From the NCBI RefSeq assembly GCF_902498185.1, contig NZ_CABVIX010000007.1, positions 62,001-126,000 on the forward strand: a DNA stretch of 64,000 nucleotides. The letters run 5' to 3'. Origin of the DNA: Pseudomonas fluorescens (GTDB lineage: Bacteria > Pseudomonadota > Gammaproteobacteria > Pseudomonadales > Pseudomonadaceae). Positions within the stretch are counted from its first letter, which is position 1; each line of letters opens with the position of its first letter. A program made the position numbers and the translations under genes. A model generated the notes under the pieces. The model had not been told where the DNA came from. It saw only the letters and a program-made list of their open reading frames with translations, and did not search any database. This document shows, piece by piece, positions 53,193 to 62,139 of the stretch.

Positions 53193-54198
53193 AGTTGGCG
53201 GGCACGCTGATCTGCCACCCTGAATCGCCCAGCGGATGTGTACTGGCATCGAAGAAGTACAGCGGCAGCTCGGGCGCCTCCCTGAACGCCTCCACGTAGC
53301 GCTGCTTCTGGCTGATGATCGAGGCCTCGCCCAACGGGCGGATCGCGATCGCCAGATGAGCCGGACGAGCCTGGCGGATGGCTTCGACCAGATGCTGGTC
53401 AGAGCTGCCCAGGTGCTGGCCGAACACGCACAGGCCTTCGCAGTCGCGGGCCAGTTCGCCCAGGCACCAGGACAGGTAGTCGGAGTTGCGGATAGCCCGC
53501 AGCTTGTCGCCGCTGGCGCTTTCATTGATGAACAGTGGCACGTCGCCTGGCGTGTTGACGGCGAAACCATCAAGCAGCTCGCTGCCTTCGGCGCTGCGCT
53601 GGCGAGTAGTCCCATCGGCTTGCTTGAGCAGGTGCAGGCCGCCGTGCAGGTAGTGCAGGCGCGTGCCTTGATCGCCGGTGGCACGCACATCAAAGTACCC
53701 TTCCTCGTCGAACAACCGCGCGAAGCCCTGGGGCGAATGCTCGACCGCCCAGGGGCAGAGCAGGTCGTAGTTGCTGGTGAACACGCGGTCGTAGTTGCGC
53801 AGCTCGGTGCTCAAGGCCTGCAAAGTCGGCGTTGGCATCAGTGCAAAAGGAACGTGCAGGCTGCGCATGGCGTGAATCAACGCTTCCTTGATGGCGTAGT
53901 AGCGGTTGAGCGGCGCGGTCGAGCTGATCGCCAGCGCGGCGTTGGTGCGTACAGTGGTATTGAGCATGCTCAGTACAGGCTCGAACAGCTCGGTGGCCAG
54001 CGCCTTGAACAGCGCCTGATCGCTCTTGCCCAACGCCCGGGAGCGTACCTGCTGGGCCTGCTCGAACAACGAGAAGTATCCGAACGGCTTCCACACCGCG
54101 CGGCTGACCCCATTGCCCAGCAGCAAGGCGCGGCAGGGGTGGCTGTCGTTGAGCCCCGTCCAGGTGGACAGGTTGGCATCGAGGGTTGCGTCGGGCAT
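53176..54198 (-). CDS. SIR2-like (DUF4917) protein
   Basis: 340-residue protein with a Rossmann-like SIR2/DUF4917 layout: early ALLLGNGVSRAVW (glycine-rich nucleotide loop), RNYDRVFTSNYDLLCPWAVEH (SIR2-like T-S-N-Y-D motif, about 133-153), LHYLHGGLHLLK (catalytic-type H-G) and late GLCVFGQHLGSSDQHLVEAI. SIR2-like domains in bacterial defence proteins hydrolyse NAD+, but DUF4917 proteins have no established role. It is next to the effector array in an accessory region, so a conflict-related role is possible but unproven. Confidence 0.78.
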   Translation of the reverse strand: MPDATLDANLSTWTGLNDSHPCRALLLGNGVSRAVWKPFGYFSLFEQAQQVRSRALGKSDQALFKALATELFEPVLSMLNTTVRTNAALAISSTAPLNRYYAIKEALIHAMRSLHVPFALMPTPTLQALSTELRNYDRVFTSNYDLLCPWAVEHSPQGFARLFDEEGYFDVRATGDQGTRLHYLHGGLHLLKQADGTTRQRSAEGSELLDGFAVNTPGDVPLFINESASGDKLRAIRNSDYLSWCLGELARDCEGLCVFGQHLGSSDQHLVEAIRQARPAHLAIAIRPLGEASIISQKQRYVEAFREAPELPLYFFDASTHPLGDSGWQISVPANYGKRH

Positions 54199-54295
54199 TG
54201 GGGGATCCGTCGGTATGCAGGCAAACGGCGCGACTTTAGCATGTCATGGAGAGTGTGCGAGGCTGGCAGTCAGGACAATACGGGGAGGGAATGCA

Positions 54296-55360
54296 ATGAA
54301 CAGTATCATCCACTGGGCCATGGGCACATTGTTGCTGGCATCGACGGCCAGCGCCGAAGAGCTCGAGTCGCGTACCCTGAGCCTGGGCATTCCGGCCCCT
54401 GCGGTGATCGCCCACCGCGGCGCCTCCCATGACGCGCCGGAGTCCACCCTGCCTGCCTACCTGCTGGCGCGCGACCTGGGCGCCGACTACCTGGAACTTG
54501 ACCTGCAGCGGACCCGCGACGGGGTGCTGGTCGCGGTTCACGATGACACGCTGGCGCGTACCAGCGATGTCGCCCAGCGCTACCCGGACCGGCGCGACAG
54601 CCCCGTCAGCGCCTTTACCCTGGGCGAACTCAAGGCGCTGGATGCGGGCAGTTGGTTCAACGAAGCGTATCCAGACCGTGCGCGGGCGTCGTTCGAGCAA
54701 CTGCGCATCCTGACCCTCGACGAGGTGATCGACATCGCCGAAGGCAATCCCAAGCGCACTCCGGGCTTGTATATCGAGACCAAGGTGCCCGACCAGTTTC
54801 CCGGCATTGAAGCCGAGCTCAAGACGCGTCTCCAGGCCCGAGGTTGGCTCGACCGACCGGGCAGGGTAGTGCTGCAGACCTTCGACCCCAATAGCCTGGG
54901 TTTGCTGCATAAAGTCATGCCGCAGGTGCCGAAGGTCTTGCTGCTGTGGGTCGGCAAGGGTGCCATAGAGCCGGCGTCGGGCCAGTCCTTCGCCGAATCC
55001 GGCGAGCGCGACAAGGCGGCGTTCTACGCGCGCCAGCAACCACGGGACCACGCCGAGTTCACTCGCTGGCTGGACGCCGCGGTGCAAGGCGGGGCGGTCG
55101 GCACCGGGCCATCGGCGGCACGTGTCGGGGGAGGCGAGCAAAGCTATGCCAACCTGATCCAGCCGTGGATGACCCAGCTCGCCCAAAAGCGCGGATTGCT
55201 CATGCATGTCTACACCCTGGATGCGCCGGAGGACTTCACCCTGGCCATGGCGGCCGGGGTCGACGGGATCTTCACCAACCGCGCAGGCGCCTTGCTGCGC
55301 CATTACGGACGGCCCGTCGAACACACAGAGGAAGACCTGCTGCACAGCCTTGGCTATTAA
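54296..55360 (+). CDS. glpQ: Periplasmic glycerophosphodiester phosphodiesterase
   Basis: 354-residue GDPD enzyme hydrolysing glycerophosphodiesters to glycerol-3-phosphate + alcohol. Signal peptide MNSIIHWAMGTLLLASTASA; catalytic motif VIAHRGASHDAPESTLPAYLLA (about 39-60) with HR and the metal ligands in DYLELDLQRTRDGVLVAVHDD, which is the family hallmark. Late YTLDAPEDFTLAMAAGVDGIFTN completes the barrel. ATG at 54296 has GGGGAGGG at 54281-54288. It is the GlpQ-like periplasmic form; symbol by family. Confidence 0.88.
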   Translation: MNSIIHWAMGTLLLASTASAEELESRTLSLGIPAPAVIAHRGASHDAPESTLPAYLLARDLGADYLELDLQRTRDGVLVAVHDDTLARTSDVAQRYPDRRDSPVSAFTLGELKALDAGSWFNEAYPDRARASFEQLRILTLDEVIDIAEGNPKRTPGLYIETKVPDQFPGIEAELKTRLQARGWLDRPGRVVLQTFDPNSLGLLHKVMPQVPKVLLLWVGKGAIEPASGQSFAESGERDKAAFYARQQPRDHAEFTRWLDAAVQGGAVGTGPSAARVGGGEQSYANLIQPWMTQLAQKRGLLMHVYTLDAPEDFTLAMAAGVDGIFTNRAGALLRHYGRPVEHTEEDLLHSLGY

Positions 55361-55389
55361 GAGGCTGGCACCGCCGGGAAGACATGTGT

Positions 55390-55410
55390 GAGAATGATAT
55401 GAATTCCTAT
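55390..55410. promoter_or_regulatory. Fur box before the ECF sigma factor
   Basis: GAGAATGATATGAATTCCTA follows the Fur consensus GATAATGATAATCATTATC in most positions; a second imperfect copy runs to about 55423. It lies about 25 bp before the sigma-factor ATG. Confidence 0.72.
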
Positions 55411-55434
55411 TAGCGATATTCATCTGCACACGCA

Positions 55435-55971
55435 ATGACTTCCTTCTCCTTGCCATGGACCGGCGCGCCGGCCTTCCAGTCGGTCGTCCATGACCTGCTG
55501 GTCAACTACACCGACCTGCGCCGCTACCTTTGCGCGCGCCTGCGCAACCCGGATGATGCGGCCGACATCGCCCAGTCCAGCTTCGCCCACGCCTACGCGC
55601 ACGCGCTCAACGCCCCGGTGCTCAATGCCCGCGCGCTGCTGTTCCAGGCCGCGCGCAACCTGTGCATCGACCAGTACCGTCGACGCAGCAGCGAGCTTGC
55701 GGCCCTGGAGGACTGGCTGACTCGCGTCGAGGCGCTGAGTCCCAGCGTCGAAGACGTGCTCATCGCCCGCGAACAGTTGCAGCAACTGATCGATCGCATC
55801 GAGCGCATGCCTCGCCTGCGCCGCGAGGTGTTCGTGCGTGTGCGCCTTCACGGGCAGACGCACCGCGAGGTATGCGCGGCGCTCGGGCTGTCGGCCAAGT
55901 CGGTTGAGCTGCACATCGCGCGTGCCGTGTTCGATCTGTCGGAATTGAGCCTGGCGGTTCGTCATGGTTGA
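55435..55971 (+). CDS. FecI-type ECF sigma factor
   Basis: 178-residue extracytoplasmic sigma factor of the iron-starvation group. Region 2 is FQSVVHDLLVNYTDLRRYLCARLRNPDDAADIAQSSFAHAY (about 14-54), with NARALLFQAARNLCIDQYRRR; region 4 is RIERMPRLRREVFVRVRLHGQTHREVCAALGLSAKSVELHI (about 121-161). It should direct RNA polymerase to the receptor gene downstream after a signal passes through the receptor and FecR-type protein. Fur box just upstream. Overlaps the next gene by 8 bp. Confidence 0.92.
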   Translation: MTSFSLPWTGAPAFQSVVHDLLVNYTDLRRYLCARLRNPDDAADIAQSSFAHAYAHALNAPVLNARALLFQAARNLCIDQYRRRSSELAALEDWLTRVEALSPSVEDVLIAREQLQQLIDRIERMPRLRREVFVRVRLHGQTHREVCAALGLSAKSVELHIARAVFDLSELSLAVRHG

Positions 55972-56914
55972 GCCGGTGGCCCCGCGCAAGGTGCAGCAGG
56001 CGCTGGCCTACCTGGCCGCCGTGCACGGTGACGACCTGGAGCGGGCGCGCCAGGCCACTGCCCAGTTGCATCGCTGGCGCGGCAAGAGCGAAGCGCACGA
56101 GCGTGCCTGGCAGGAGGCCGAGCATCGCTGGCAGCTGGTCCATCGCCTGGCGCCGCAACTGCGCGGGGCGGTGCAGCCCGAGCCATGCGACCCAAGCCGG
56201 CGCCGTCTGCTGCGCCAAGGCGGGGCATTGGCCGTCATGCTCGCCGCGGGCGGCTGGCTCGGGTGGATGTTCAAGCGCACTGCCCCGTTCGAGCAAGCCT
56301 TGCAGACAGCCCATGCCGAAGCTCCGCGCACCCTGTCGCTACCGGATGGCAGCGAGCTGCTGGTGGCGGCCGAGAGCAATTTGCGCGTGCACTTCAGCCA
56401 TGGCCAGCGGCAGGTATTGCTGCTGCATGGCAATGCCTACTTCGATGTCGCCCACGAGCTGCTGCGGCCGTTTCTGGTCAGTACCCGCCTGGGTGTCGTG
56501 CAAGTGCTGGGCACTGCGTTCACTGTGAGTGACCGCGGCGCCGGTGTGCAGGTGGCCGTAGCGCGCGGGCGAGTGCAGGTGCGTGACCTGCAGGGGCGTG
56601 AGCAGGTGCTGGTGGCCGGGCAGCGCGTAAACCTTGATGATCAGGGCCGTCTTGAGCCGCTGCAGGCCGGCACCGAGCTGGGACCTGACCGGCGTTACTG
56701 GCATCGAGGCTGGTGGTCATTCACCGATGCCCCGTTGGACGAAGTGATCGCCGAGCTCAATGCCTATGTGGCCACGCCGCTGACGGTGGATGCCTCGGCG
56801 GCGGGTTTGCGGCTGACGGGCAGCTTCCCCAGCGACCAGCCGCAGGTGCTGGTCAAGACGTTGGTGCGGGTGCTGCCGGTAAGGGTGGTGGGGCGGGTGG
56901 TGGAGCATCGCTGA
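55964..56914 (+). CDS. FecR-type anti-sigma/sigma regulator
   Basis: 316-residue transmembrane regulator. N-terminal cytoplasmic domain (1-85, DUF4880-like, with HRWRGKSEAHERAWQEAEHRWQ), one TM (LAVMLAAGGWLGWMFK, about 90-105), and a periplasmic FecR domain (RTLSLPDGSELLVAAESNLRVHFSHGQRQVLLLHGNAYFDV) plus an STN-like C-terminal part (WWSFTDAPLDEVIAELNAYV). It would hold or activate the sigma factor depending on the receptor state. Its ATG overlaps the sigma-gene stop (ATGGTTGA). Confidence 0.92.
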   Translation: MVEPVAPRKVQQALAYLAAVHGDDLERARQATAQLHRWRGKSEAHERAWQEAEHRWQLVHRLAPQLRGAVQPEPCDPSRRRLLRQGGALAVMLAAGGWLGWMFKRTAPFEQALQTAHAEAPRTLSLPDGSELLVAAESNLRVHFSHGQRQVLLLHGNAYFDVAHELLRPFLVSTRLGVVQVLGTAFTVSDRGAGVQVAVARGRVQVRDLQGREQVLVAGQRVNLDDQGRLEPLQAGTELGPDRRYWHRGWWSFTDAPLDEVIAELNAYVATPLTVDASAAGLRLTGSFPSDQPQVLVKTLVRVLPVRVVGRVVEHR

Positions 56915-56993
56915 GAAACAGGAAATCTTTTTGAGGGGTAAACCCCGGCTGCTCCGTCATCAGCAGTGAACCCCACCTCTGCAAGGACAGATC

Positions 56994-59402
56994 ATGCCGC
57001 GTTTCTCCGCCCAGGCTCACCCATCGGCCGCTCCCGCATTCTTTCCCGGGACACTGCGCCGCCTGGTGCTCGCCTGTGCCCTGGGCACTTCCGCGACGCT
57101 TTCGACCAGCGCCGCGTTGGCTGACAGCCAGCCGCTTTCGCTCAACCTGCCTGGACAGTCGTTGGAAACCACGGTGCACCAGCTCGCCCGCGAGTCTGGC
57201 GTGGCCATCGCCGCTGACAGTCGCATCCTGGCGGGCCGCAGCGCACCGGCGTTGCAGGGACGGTACACGGTGCTGCAGGCATTGCAACGATTGCTGATGG
57301 GCAGCGACCTGATGGCGCTGGAAGAAAACGGCGTGATCATCCTGCGCAGTACCGCCGAGGACGGCGCGCTGAACCTGGGCGCGACCACGGTCAATGCCAG
57401 CGGTATCGCTGGCGAGCTGCCCGAAGCCTACAGCGGTGGTCAGGTCGCCCGTGGCGCCCGCATCGGCATGCTGGGCAACCGCGACATCATGGACACTCCC
57501 TTCAACGTCGCTGCCTACACCGCGCAAAACATGGAAAACCAGCAAAGCGGCACCGTCGGTGCCGTTCTGCGCAACGATCCGTCGATCCGTTTCAGCACCG
57601 GTGAAGGCCACGCGTACGAGAATTTCATGATCCGCGGCTACGCGCTGGATTCCACCGAGCTCGCGGTCAACGGACTCTACGGGCTGGCCCCGGACGGCCA
57701 TGTGCCGACCGAATTCCTCGAACGAGTGGAAGTACTGAAGGGCCCCGGCGCGCTGCTGACCGGCATGGCGCCCAACGGCGGGGTCGGCGGGGTAATCAAC
57801 CTGGTGCCAAAGCGCGCCGGTGAAACGCCACTCACCCGCCTGACTACCAGCTACGTGTCCGACGGCTACTTCGCGCAGCACCTGGACCTCAGCCGGCGGC
57901 TGGGCGATGAGCAACGCTTCGGCATCCGCTTCAACGGGGTATACGGCAGCGGCGACACGGGTGTCGATAACCAGTCCAAGGACCGCACGCTGGCCTCGCT
58001 GGGCATGGACTACCGGGGCGACGGCTGGAAGCTCGAGCTCGATGCCTACGAGTCGCACGAGAAACTCGATAACGGCAGCCCGATGATGGCCGGTTTCAGC
58101 CGCCTGGGCCACGTGCTCAAGGCGCCCAAGCCCGACACCAACATCCTTGAAGGCATCTCGGCCAAGCAGATCAGCAAGGCGGTGATGGTGCGCGGCGAGT
58201 ACGCGCTCAATGACGACTGGACCGCCTTCGCCAGTGTCGGCAGTGCCCGCACCCGCTACACCGGCTTTCTCAATGGCACCCGGGTCATCGTCACCAACGA
58301 CAGCGGCGACGCCAGCGGCGAAACCTACAACCAGGCCGGCTACACTCACAGCCTGTCCACCGAGGCCGGCGTGCGCGGTAACTTCATGACCGGCCCGGTC
58401 AGCCACCAGGTGGTGCTCAGCACCACGCTGCTCCACCAGGACATCGGCCGCGCGCCGACGGTGACGGGCGCCAAGTATGTCACCAACATCTACCGCCCGG
58501 TTCAGCCGGTCATCGCCACCGACCACGGTTCCAGTGACATGACCGGTGACAACACGCTGTCCAGCTTCGCGGTGGCCGACACCCTGGGCTTCATCGACGA
58601 GCGCGTGCTGCTGACCCTGGGGGTGCGCTCCCAGCGGGTGCGGCAGAAGATGAGCAATCCGTCCTATGACGAACGCGCGCTGACCCCGGCCCTGGGCCTG
58701 GTGCTCAAGCCGTGGGATGCGCCGGTGTCGCTGTATGCCAACTATATCGAAGGCCTGACTCAGGGCGGTATGGTCAGCGATGTCTCCGCTGACAACTACG
58801 GCGAGCAATTCGCCCCGTACAAGGCCAAGCAGTTGGAAGCCGGCGTCAAGTGGGACCTGGGCGACTTCACCCACACCCTGGCGATGTTCCAGATCGAGAA
58901 GCCGAGCATGCTGTTCGACAGCGCCAGCAACCGCTACACCGATGACGGCGAGCAGCGTAATCGCGGCGTCGAGTGGAACATGTTCGGCTCGATCACCCCG
59001 AGCGTGCGCCTGCTGGGCGGCGTGACTTACACCCGCGCCGAGCTGACCAAGACTGCCGGGGGTACCTATGACGGCAACACTGCCCGTGGCGTGCCCGCCT
59101 GGTCGGCCAACCTCGGCGCCGAATGGGACACGCCGTGGGTGGAGGGCCTGACCTTGACCGCGCTGGGCATCCACAGCAGCTCGCAGTACCTGGACGCCGC
59201 CAACCAGCTGAAGATTCCCCAGTGGACCCGCTACGACCTGGGCGCGCGCTACAGCACCAGGGTGTTGAGCAAGGACGTGATGCTTCGTGCGAGCCTGGAA
59301 AACGTCGAAAACCGCGCCTACTGGGCCGGGGTGTTCAACGATGGCTACGCTACCGTGAGCGAACCGCGCACGGTCAAACTCTCCGCCAGCATCGATTTCT
59401 GA
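56994..59402 (+). CDS. TonB-dependent siderophore receptor with signalling domain
   Basis: 802-residue outer-membrane receptor. Signal peptide to about residue 43 (ending ALADSQ), an STN signalling domain (about 46-122; LSLNLPGQSLETTVHQLARESGVAI) that contacts the FecR-type protein, a plug (about 150-280; DTPFNVAAYTAQNMENQQ and GPGALLTGMAPNGGVGGVINLVPKRAG) and a 22-strand barrel ending KLSASIDF with the terminal Phe. FpvA/FoxA-class layout. The esterase gene downstream points to an ester-linked catecholate siderophore (enterobactin-like), probably a xenosiderophore; no synthesis genes are here. AAGGACAG precedes the ATG. Confidence 0.92.
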   Translation: MPRFSAQAHPSAAPAFFPGTLRRLVLACALGTSATLSTSAALADSQPLSLNLPGQSLETTVHQLARESGVAIAADSRILAGRSAPALQGRYTVLQALQRLLMGSDLMALEENGVIILRSTAEDGALNLGATTVNASGIAGELPEAYSGGQVARGARIGMLGNRDIMDTPFNVAAYTAQNMENQQSGTVGAVLRNDPSIRFSTGEGHAYENFMIRGYALDSTELAVNGLYGLAPDGHVPTEFLERVEVLKGPGALLTGMAPNGGVGGVINLVPKRAGETPLTRLTTSYVSDGYFAQHLDLSRRLGDEQRFGIRFNGVYGSGDTGVDNQSKDRTLASLGMDYRGDGWKLELDAYESHEKLDNGSPMMAGFSRLGHVLKAPKPDTNILEGISAKQISKAVMVRGEYALNDDWTAFASVGSARTRYTGFLNGTRVIVTNDSGDASGETYNQAGYTHSLSTEAGVRGNFMTGPVSHQVVLSTTLLHQDIGRAPTVTGAKYVTNIYRPVQPVIATDHGSSDMTGDNTLSSFAVADTLGFIDERVLLTLGVRSQRVRQKMSNPSYDERALTPALGLVLKPWDAPVSLYANYIEGLTQGGMVSDVSADNYGEQFAPYKAKQLEAGVKWDLGDFTHTLAMFQIEKPSMLFDSASNRYTDDGEQRNRGVEWNMFGSITPSVRLLGGVTYTRAELTKTAGGTYDGNTARGVPAWSANLGAEWDTPWVEGLTLTALGIHSSSQYLDAANQLKIPQWTRYDLGARYSTRVLSKDVMLRASLENVENRAYWAGVFNDGYATVSEPRTVKLSASIDF

Positions 59403-59409
59403 GGTTCGC

Positions 59410-61014
59410 ATGCATCGATTCAGACATCTGGGATGTGCCTTTCTCCTGACCGCCGCTTGCAGCGGTGGCGCGCTGGCTGCAGCTGGCCCACAACCACTGC
59501 AGCTCGGCCAGACCGTCAGCGGCAGCGTTGAGTCGGCACAGCAGCCGGCCTGGCGTCTGTCGCTCAAGGCCGGGGATTTTGTCCGCGGCCGCGTCGAAGG
59601 CGATATCAGTCTGCGTCTGCTCGACTCCCAAGGCAGGCCGCTGCGTCTGCTGGTCGACGGCATGGACCAGGTTCGCGACTTCATGTTCGTTGCCGAGCAT
59701 GAGGGCGAGCACCGCCTGCGTGCAGAACCGCTGCAATCAAGGCCAGGGGAGCGCTTCAGCCTCAGCCTCAACCAAGTGCGGGCCGCCAACGCGCAGCGTC
59801 GTGCACCGGCCCTGCTGGCCAGTCCGATCATGCGCCAGCTGGTCGAAGACCTCGCGGCCGGCAAGGGCAGCGAAGACTTCTGGCAAGCCCGCGCCAGCCA
59901 GGGCACCCCGCTGGTCGAGGCACTCCCGGGCAGGCCTGGCGAGCGTCTGGTGACCTTTCTCTGGCGCGGCGCCCGCGATAACGTCCGCGTGTTCGGCGCT
60001 CCGTCGGGCAACCACGACCCGTTGCAGCGCCTGGGCAACAGCGATGTGTGGTACCGCAGTTTCGAAGTGCCGTCCGATGCCCGTCTCAGCTACCAGATGG
60101 CCGCCGACGTGCCGCCCTCCGATGAGTGCCGGGTGATCCTCGCCACGACCCAGCGCGACCCGCTCAACCCGGCGACCTTTGCTGATGGCAGCGGCGACCT
60201 CTGGCTATCGCGCTCACGCCTCGAGCTGCCCGACGCCGCGCCCCAGCCGTGGGTGGCCGAGCGGGCAGACGTGGCCCGCGGCACGCTGGAGCGCCAGCGT
60301 GTGACCAGCACGCTGCTGGGCAACACGCGCGACGTCTACCTGTACCGCCCGGCCGGCTGGCGTGACGATGCCCGCGACCAGCGCCTGCTGGTCCTGTTCG
60401 ACGCCCACGCCTATACCCGCCAGGTGCCGACCCCGACGATCCTCGACAACCTGATTGCCGATGGCCTGATCCCGCCCACCGCCGCGATGATCGTCGCCAA
60501 CCCCACCGACCTCAGCCGCCAGCAGGAGCTGCCGCCCAACCCCCTGTTCGCCCGTTTCATGGCCGAGGAACTGATGCCATGGGCACGGCGGCAGGGCGTG
60601 GGCGCCATGGCTTCGAACACCGTAGTGGCCGGCTCCAGCTACGGCGGCTTGGCATCGGCCTATCTCGGGCTGACCCACCCGGAGCTGTTCGGCAACGTGC
60701 TCAGCCTGTCCGGCTCGTACTGGTGGTCACCCGAAGGTGCCGAACCTGGCTGGCTGACCCGCGAATACGTCAAGGCCCCGCGCCAGCCGCTGCGCTTCTA
60801 CCTGCACTCGGGCACGTTCGAAGGGCCGAAGATCCTCGACACCAACCGGCACATGCGCGACGTGCTGCTGGCGAAGGGGTATGCGGTGGAGCAGGTGGAA
60901 TATCCGGCCGGGCATGACTACCTGCAATGGCGTGGCAGCCTGCCGTGCGGGTTGATCAGTCTGATAGGGAAGGGCGCGGCTGCGGTTGCGCAGGCGTGTG
61001 TGCCGAAAGGCTGA
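59410..61014 (+). CDS. Periplasmic enterochelin-type esterase with N-terminal PPC-like domain
   Basis: 534 residues. Signal peptide MHRFRHLGCAFLLTAACSGG ALA. Residues about 30-130 resemble a PPC/beta-sandwich domain (VSGSVESAQQPAWRLSLKAGDFVRGRVEGDISLRLLDSQG). A central immunoglobulin-like enterochelin esterase N-domain follows (RLVTFLWRGARDNVRVFGAP), then the alpha/beta hydrolase: nucleophile in VAGSSYGGLASAYLGLTHPELF and the His in YPAGHDYLQWRGSL. It would cleave a ferric catecholate ester in the periplasm, like PfeE or IroE. Seven bases after the receptor stop, so co-transcribed. Confidence 0.87.
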   Translation: MHRFRHLGCAFLLTAACSGGALAAAGPQPLQLGQTVSGSVESAQQPAWRLSLKAGDFVRGRVEGDISLRLLDSQGRPLRLLVDGMDQVRDFMFVAEHEGEHRLRAEPLQSRPGERFSLSLNQVRAANAQRRAPALLASPIMRQLVEDLAAGKGSEDFWQARASQGTPLVEALPGRPGERLVTFLWRGARDNVRVFGAPSGNHDPLQRLGNSDVWYRSFEVPSDARLSYQMAADVPPSDECRVILATTQRDPLNPATFADGSGDLWLSRSRLELPDAAPQPWVAERADVARGTLERQRVTSTLLGNTRDVYLYRPAGWRDDARDQRLLVLFDAHAYTRQVPTPTILDNLIADGLIPPTAAMIVANPTDLSRQQELPPNPLFARFMAEELMPWARRQGVGAMASNTVVAGSSYGGLASAYLGLTHPELFGNVLSLSGSYWWSPEGAEPGWLTREYVKAPRQPLRFYLHSGTFEGPKILDTNRHMRDVLLAKGYAVEQVEYPAGHDYLQWRGSLPCGLISLIGKGAAAVAQACVPKG

Positions 61015-61133
61015 ATCCACTGCTGCGGGACAATACCCCTTGGCGGGAACAGGCAGCCTGATTAAGACAGTGGCCCCACAAGAGCTAGCGTAGCCAGCTC
61101 GGTGCTACACCCCCCAGCGTAGCGGGCCACATC

Positions 61134-61155
61134 CGGTCACTGGTTCCAGTGACCG
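61134..61155. repeat. Perfect 10-bp palindrome after the esterase gene
   Basis: CGGTCACTGG (61134-61143), TT, CCAGTGACCG (61146-61155). No T-run, so a terminator role is weak. The stretch 61015-61270 holds no gene that I can support. Confidence 0.6.
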
Positions 61156-61270
61156 CTAGAGGCTGGTGCAGTGGAAAGGTGGCTGCCAAGGTGATGATTT
61201 CCCAAATTTCTGTATGAGTTTTCCTGAGCGTGAGAGCACCTGCGAAGGCAGGCCTTGGCAGGTGTACTGA

Positions 61271-61558
61271 TTACCGCGAAAGTGCTTTCAATACTTGAGC
61301 AGGATCATTGTGAATCGCCCGAAGCAACGCTTTGGCCGGCCCTGTTGGTTCCCGACGGCCTTGCTCCCAGTTGCGCAGAGTCGCGACCTGCACGTCAATC
61401 ATGGCTGCGAAACGAGCCTGCGACAGACCTGTGGCCTTGCGGATGCTTCTGACTTGAAGAGCGTCAACGACGAATTCACGGGAGGGTTGGCGTTCTCCTT
61501 GTATGATTTCGTCCATTTGCTGAACGCTTTCCATCAGCTCATCAAAGAATCGATTCAT
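61271..61558 (-). CDS. HTH antitoxin (HigA/NadS-like)
   Basis: 95-residue XRE-family protein. The HTH is VRSIRKATGLSQARFAAMIDVQVATLRNWEQGRREPTG (about 36-73), typical of HigA/NadS antitoxins. An N-terminal helix (FFDELMESVQQMDEIIQGERQPS) likely contacts the toxin. It begins 3 bp after the toxin stop, the toxin-first order usual for HigBA. Expected to neutralise the toxin and repress the operon. Confidence 0.88.
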   Translation of the reverse strand: MNRFFDELMESVQQMDEIIQGERQPSREFVVDALQVRSIRKATGLSQARFAAMIDVQVATLRNWEQGRREPTGPAKALLRAIHNDPAQVLKALSR

Positions 61559-61561
61559 GAT

Positions 61562-61876
61562 TTATCTCCAGTGTTCGACGACTGACTTGAGTGCCCTACG
61601 CTGCTCAGGCGTCAGGTCCTGCTGCTCGTTTTTCGGGTAGATGAACAGCATGGCAATCTGTGAGGCAGAAACGAAATGGTAGTAGATCACTCGAGCTCCT
61701 CCTCGCTTCCCATGCCCTTTCGAGGCAACCCGGACCTTGCGCATGCCTCCAGTGCCTTCAAGCAACTCTCCTGCACAGGGCTCATTGGCCAGACGGACCT
61801 GCAGCGCGCGATAAGTATCATCGTCGAGCAGCTCCTTGACGCGCTTGGTAAAAATATGTGTTTCGATGAAAAGCAT
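61562..61876 (-). CDS. RelE/HigB-type toxin
   Basis: 104-residue toxin of the RelE/HigB family, a predicted ribosome-dependent mRNA interferase. Family marks: ETHIFTKRVKELLDDDTYRALQVRL, GTGGMRKVRVASKGHGKRGGARVIYYH and the C-terminal LFIYPKNEQQDLTPEQRRAL. The basic and aromatic residues R, K, Y of the RelE active surface are present. ATG 61876 gives the family start (MLFIETHIFTKR). First gene of a toxin-antitoxin pair, and its promoter should lie to the right of 61876. Confidence 0.88.
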   Translation of the reverse strand: MLFIETHIFTKRVKELLDDDTYRALQVRLANEPCAGELLEGTGGMRKVRVASKGHGKRGGARVIYYHFVSASQIAMLFIYPKNEQQDLTPEQRRALKSVVEHWR

Positions 61877-62071
61877 AACACGGCCTACGTCAGTGGCGTA
61901 GCTGACGCACTGCATCGACGGCTCGCCTGCGGGTATGGCGCTTCTCCGTTAGGAAAAGCGAACCCTCAGAGTACGGCGCACACTTAAGAGCTCAGCGTCG
62001 TCGCGTTCCGTATTTCACGTAGGGTTTTTCTGAATTACCGAGCGCAGGAAGTTATGACCAACTCCCAAAGC

Positions 62072-62096
62072 AAAAAAAGGAGCCCTAGGCTCCTTT
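62072..62096 (-). terminator. Terminator of tRNA-Gly
   Basis: AAAGGAGCC (62076-62084), CTA, GGCTCCTTT (62088-62096), with an A-run at 62072-62078 that is the T-tail on the minus strand. About 45 bp beyond the tRNA 3-prime end. Confidence 0.88.
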
Positions 62097-62139
62097 CTTG
62101 CTGACCATGCCGTCACTGAGACGTCATGGTGGAATGTGG

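Noticed and set aside
49931..54198. Prophage or IS element as explanation of the accessory region
   Set aside because: No transposase, integrase, terminal repeats or phage structural genes are visible.
56853..60038. 1061-codon open frame on - across the receptor and esterase genes
   Set aside because: Antisense shadow of the TonB-dependent receptor; no start signal or family.
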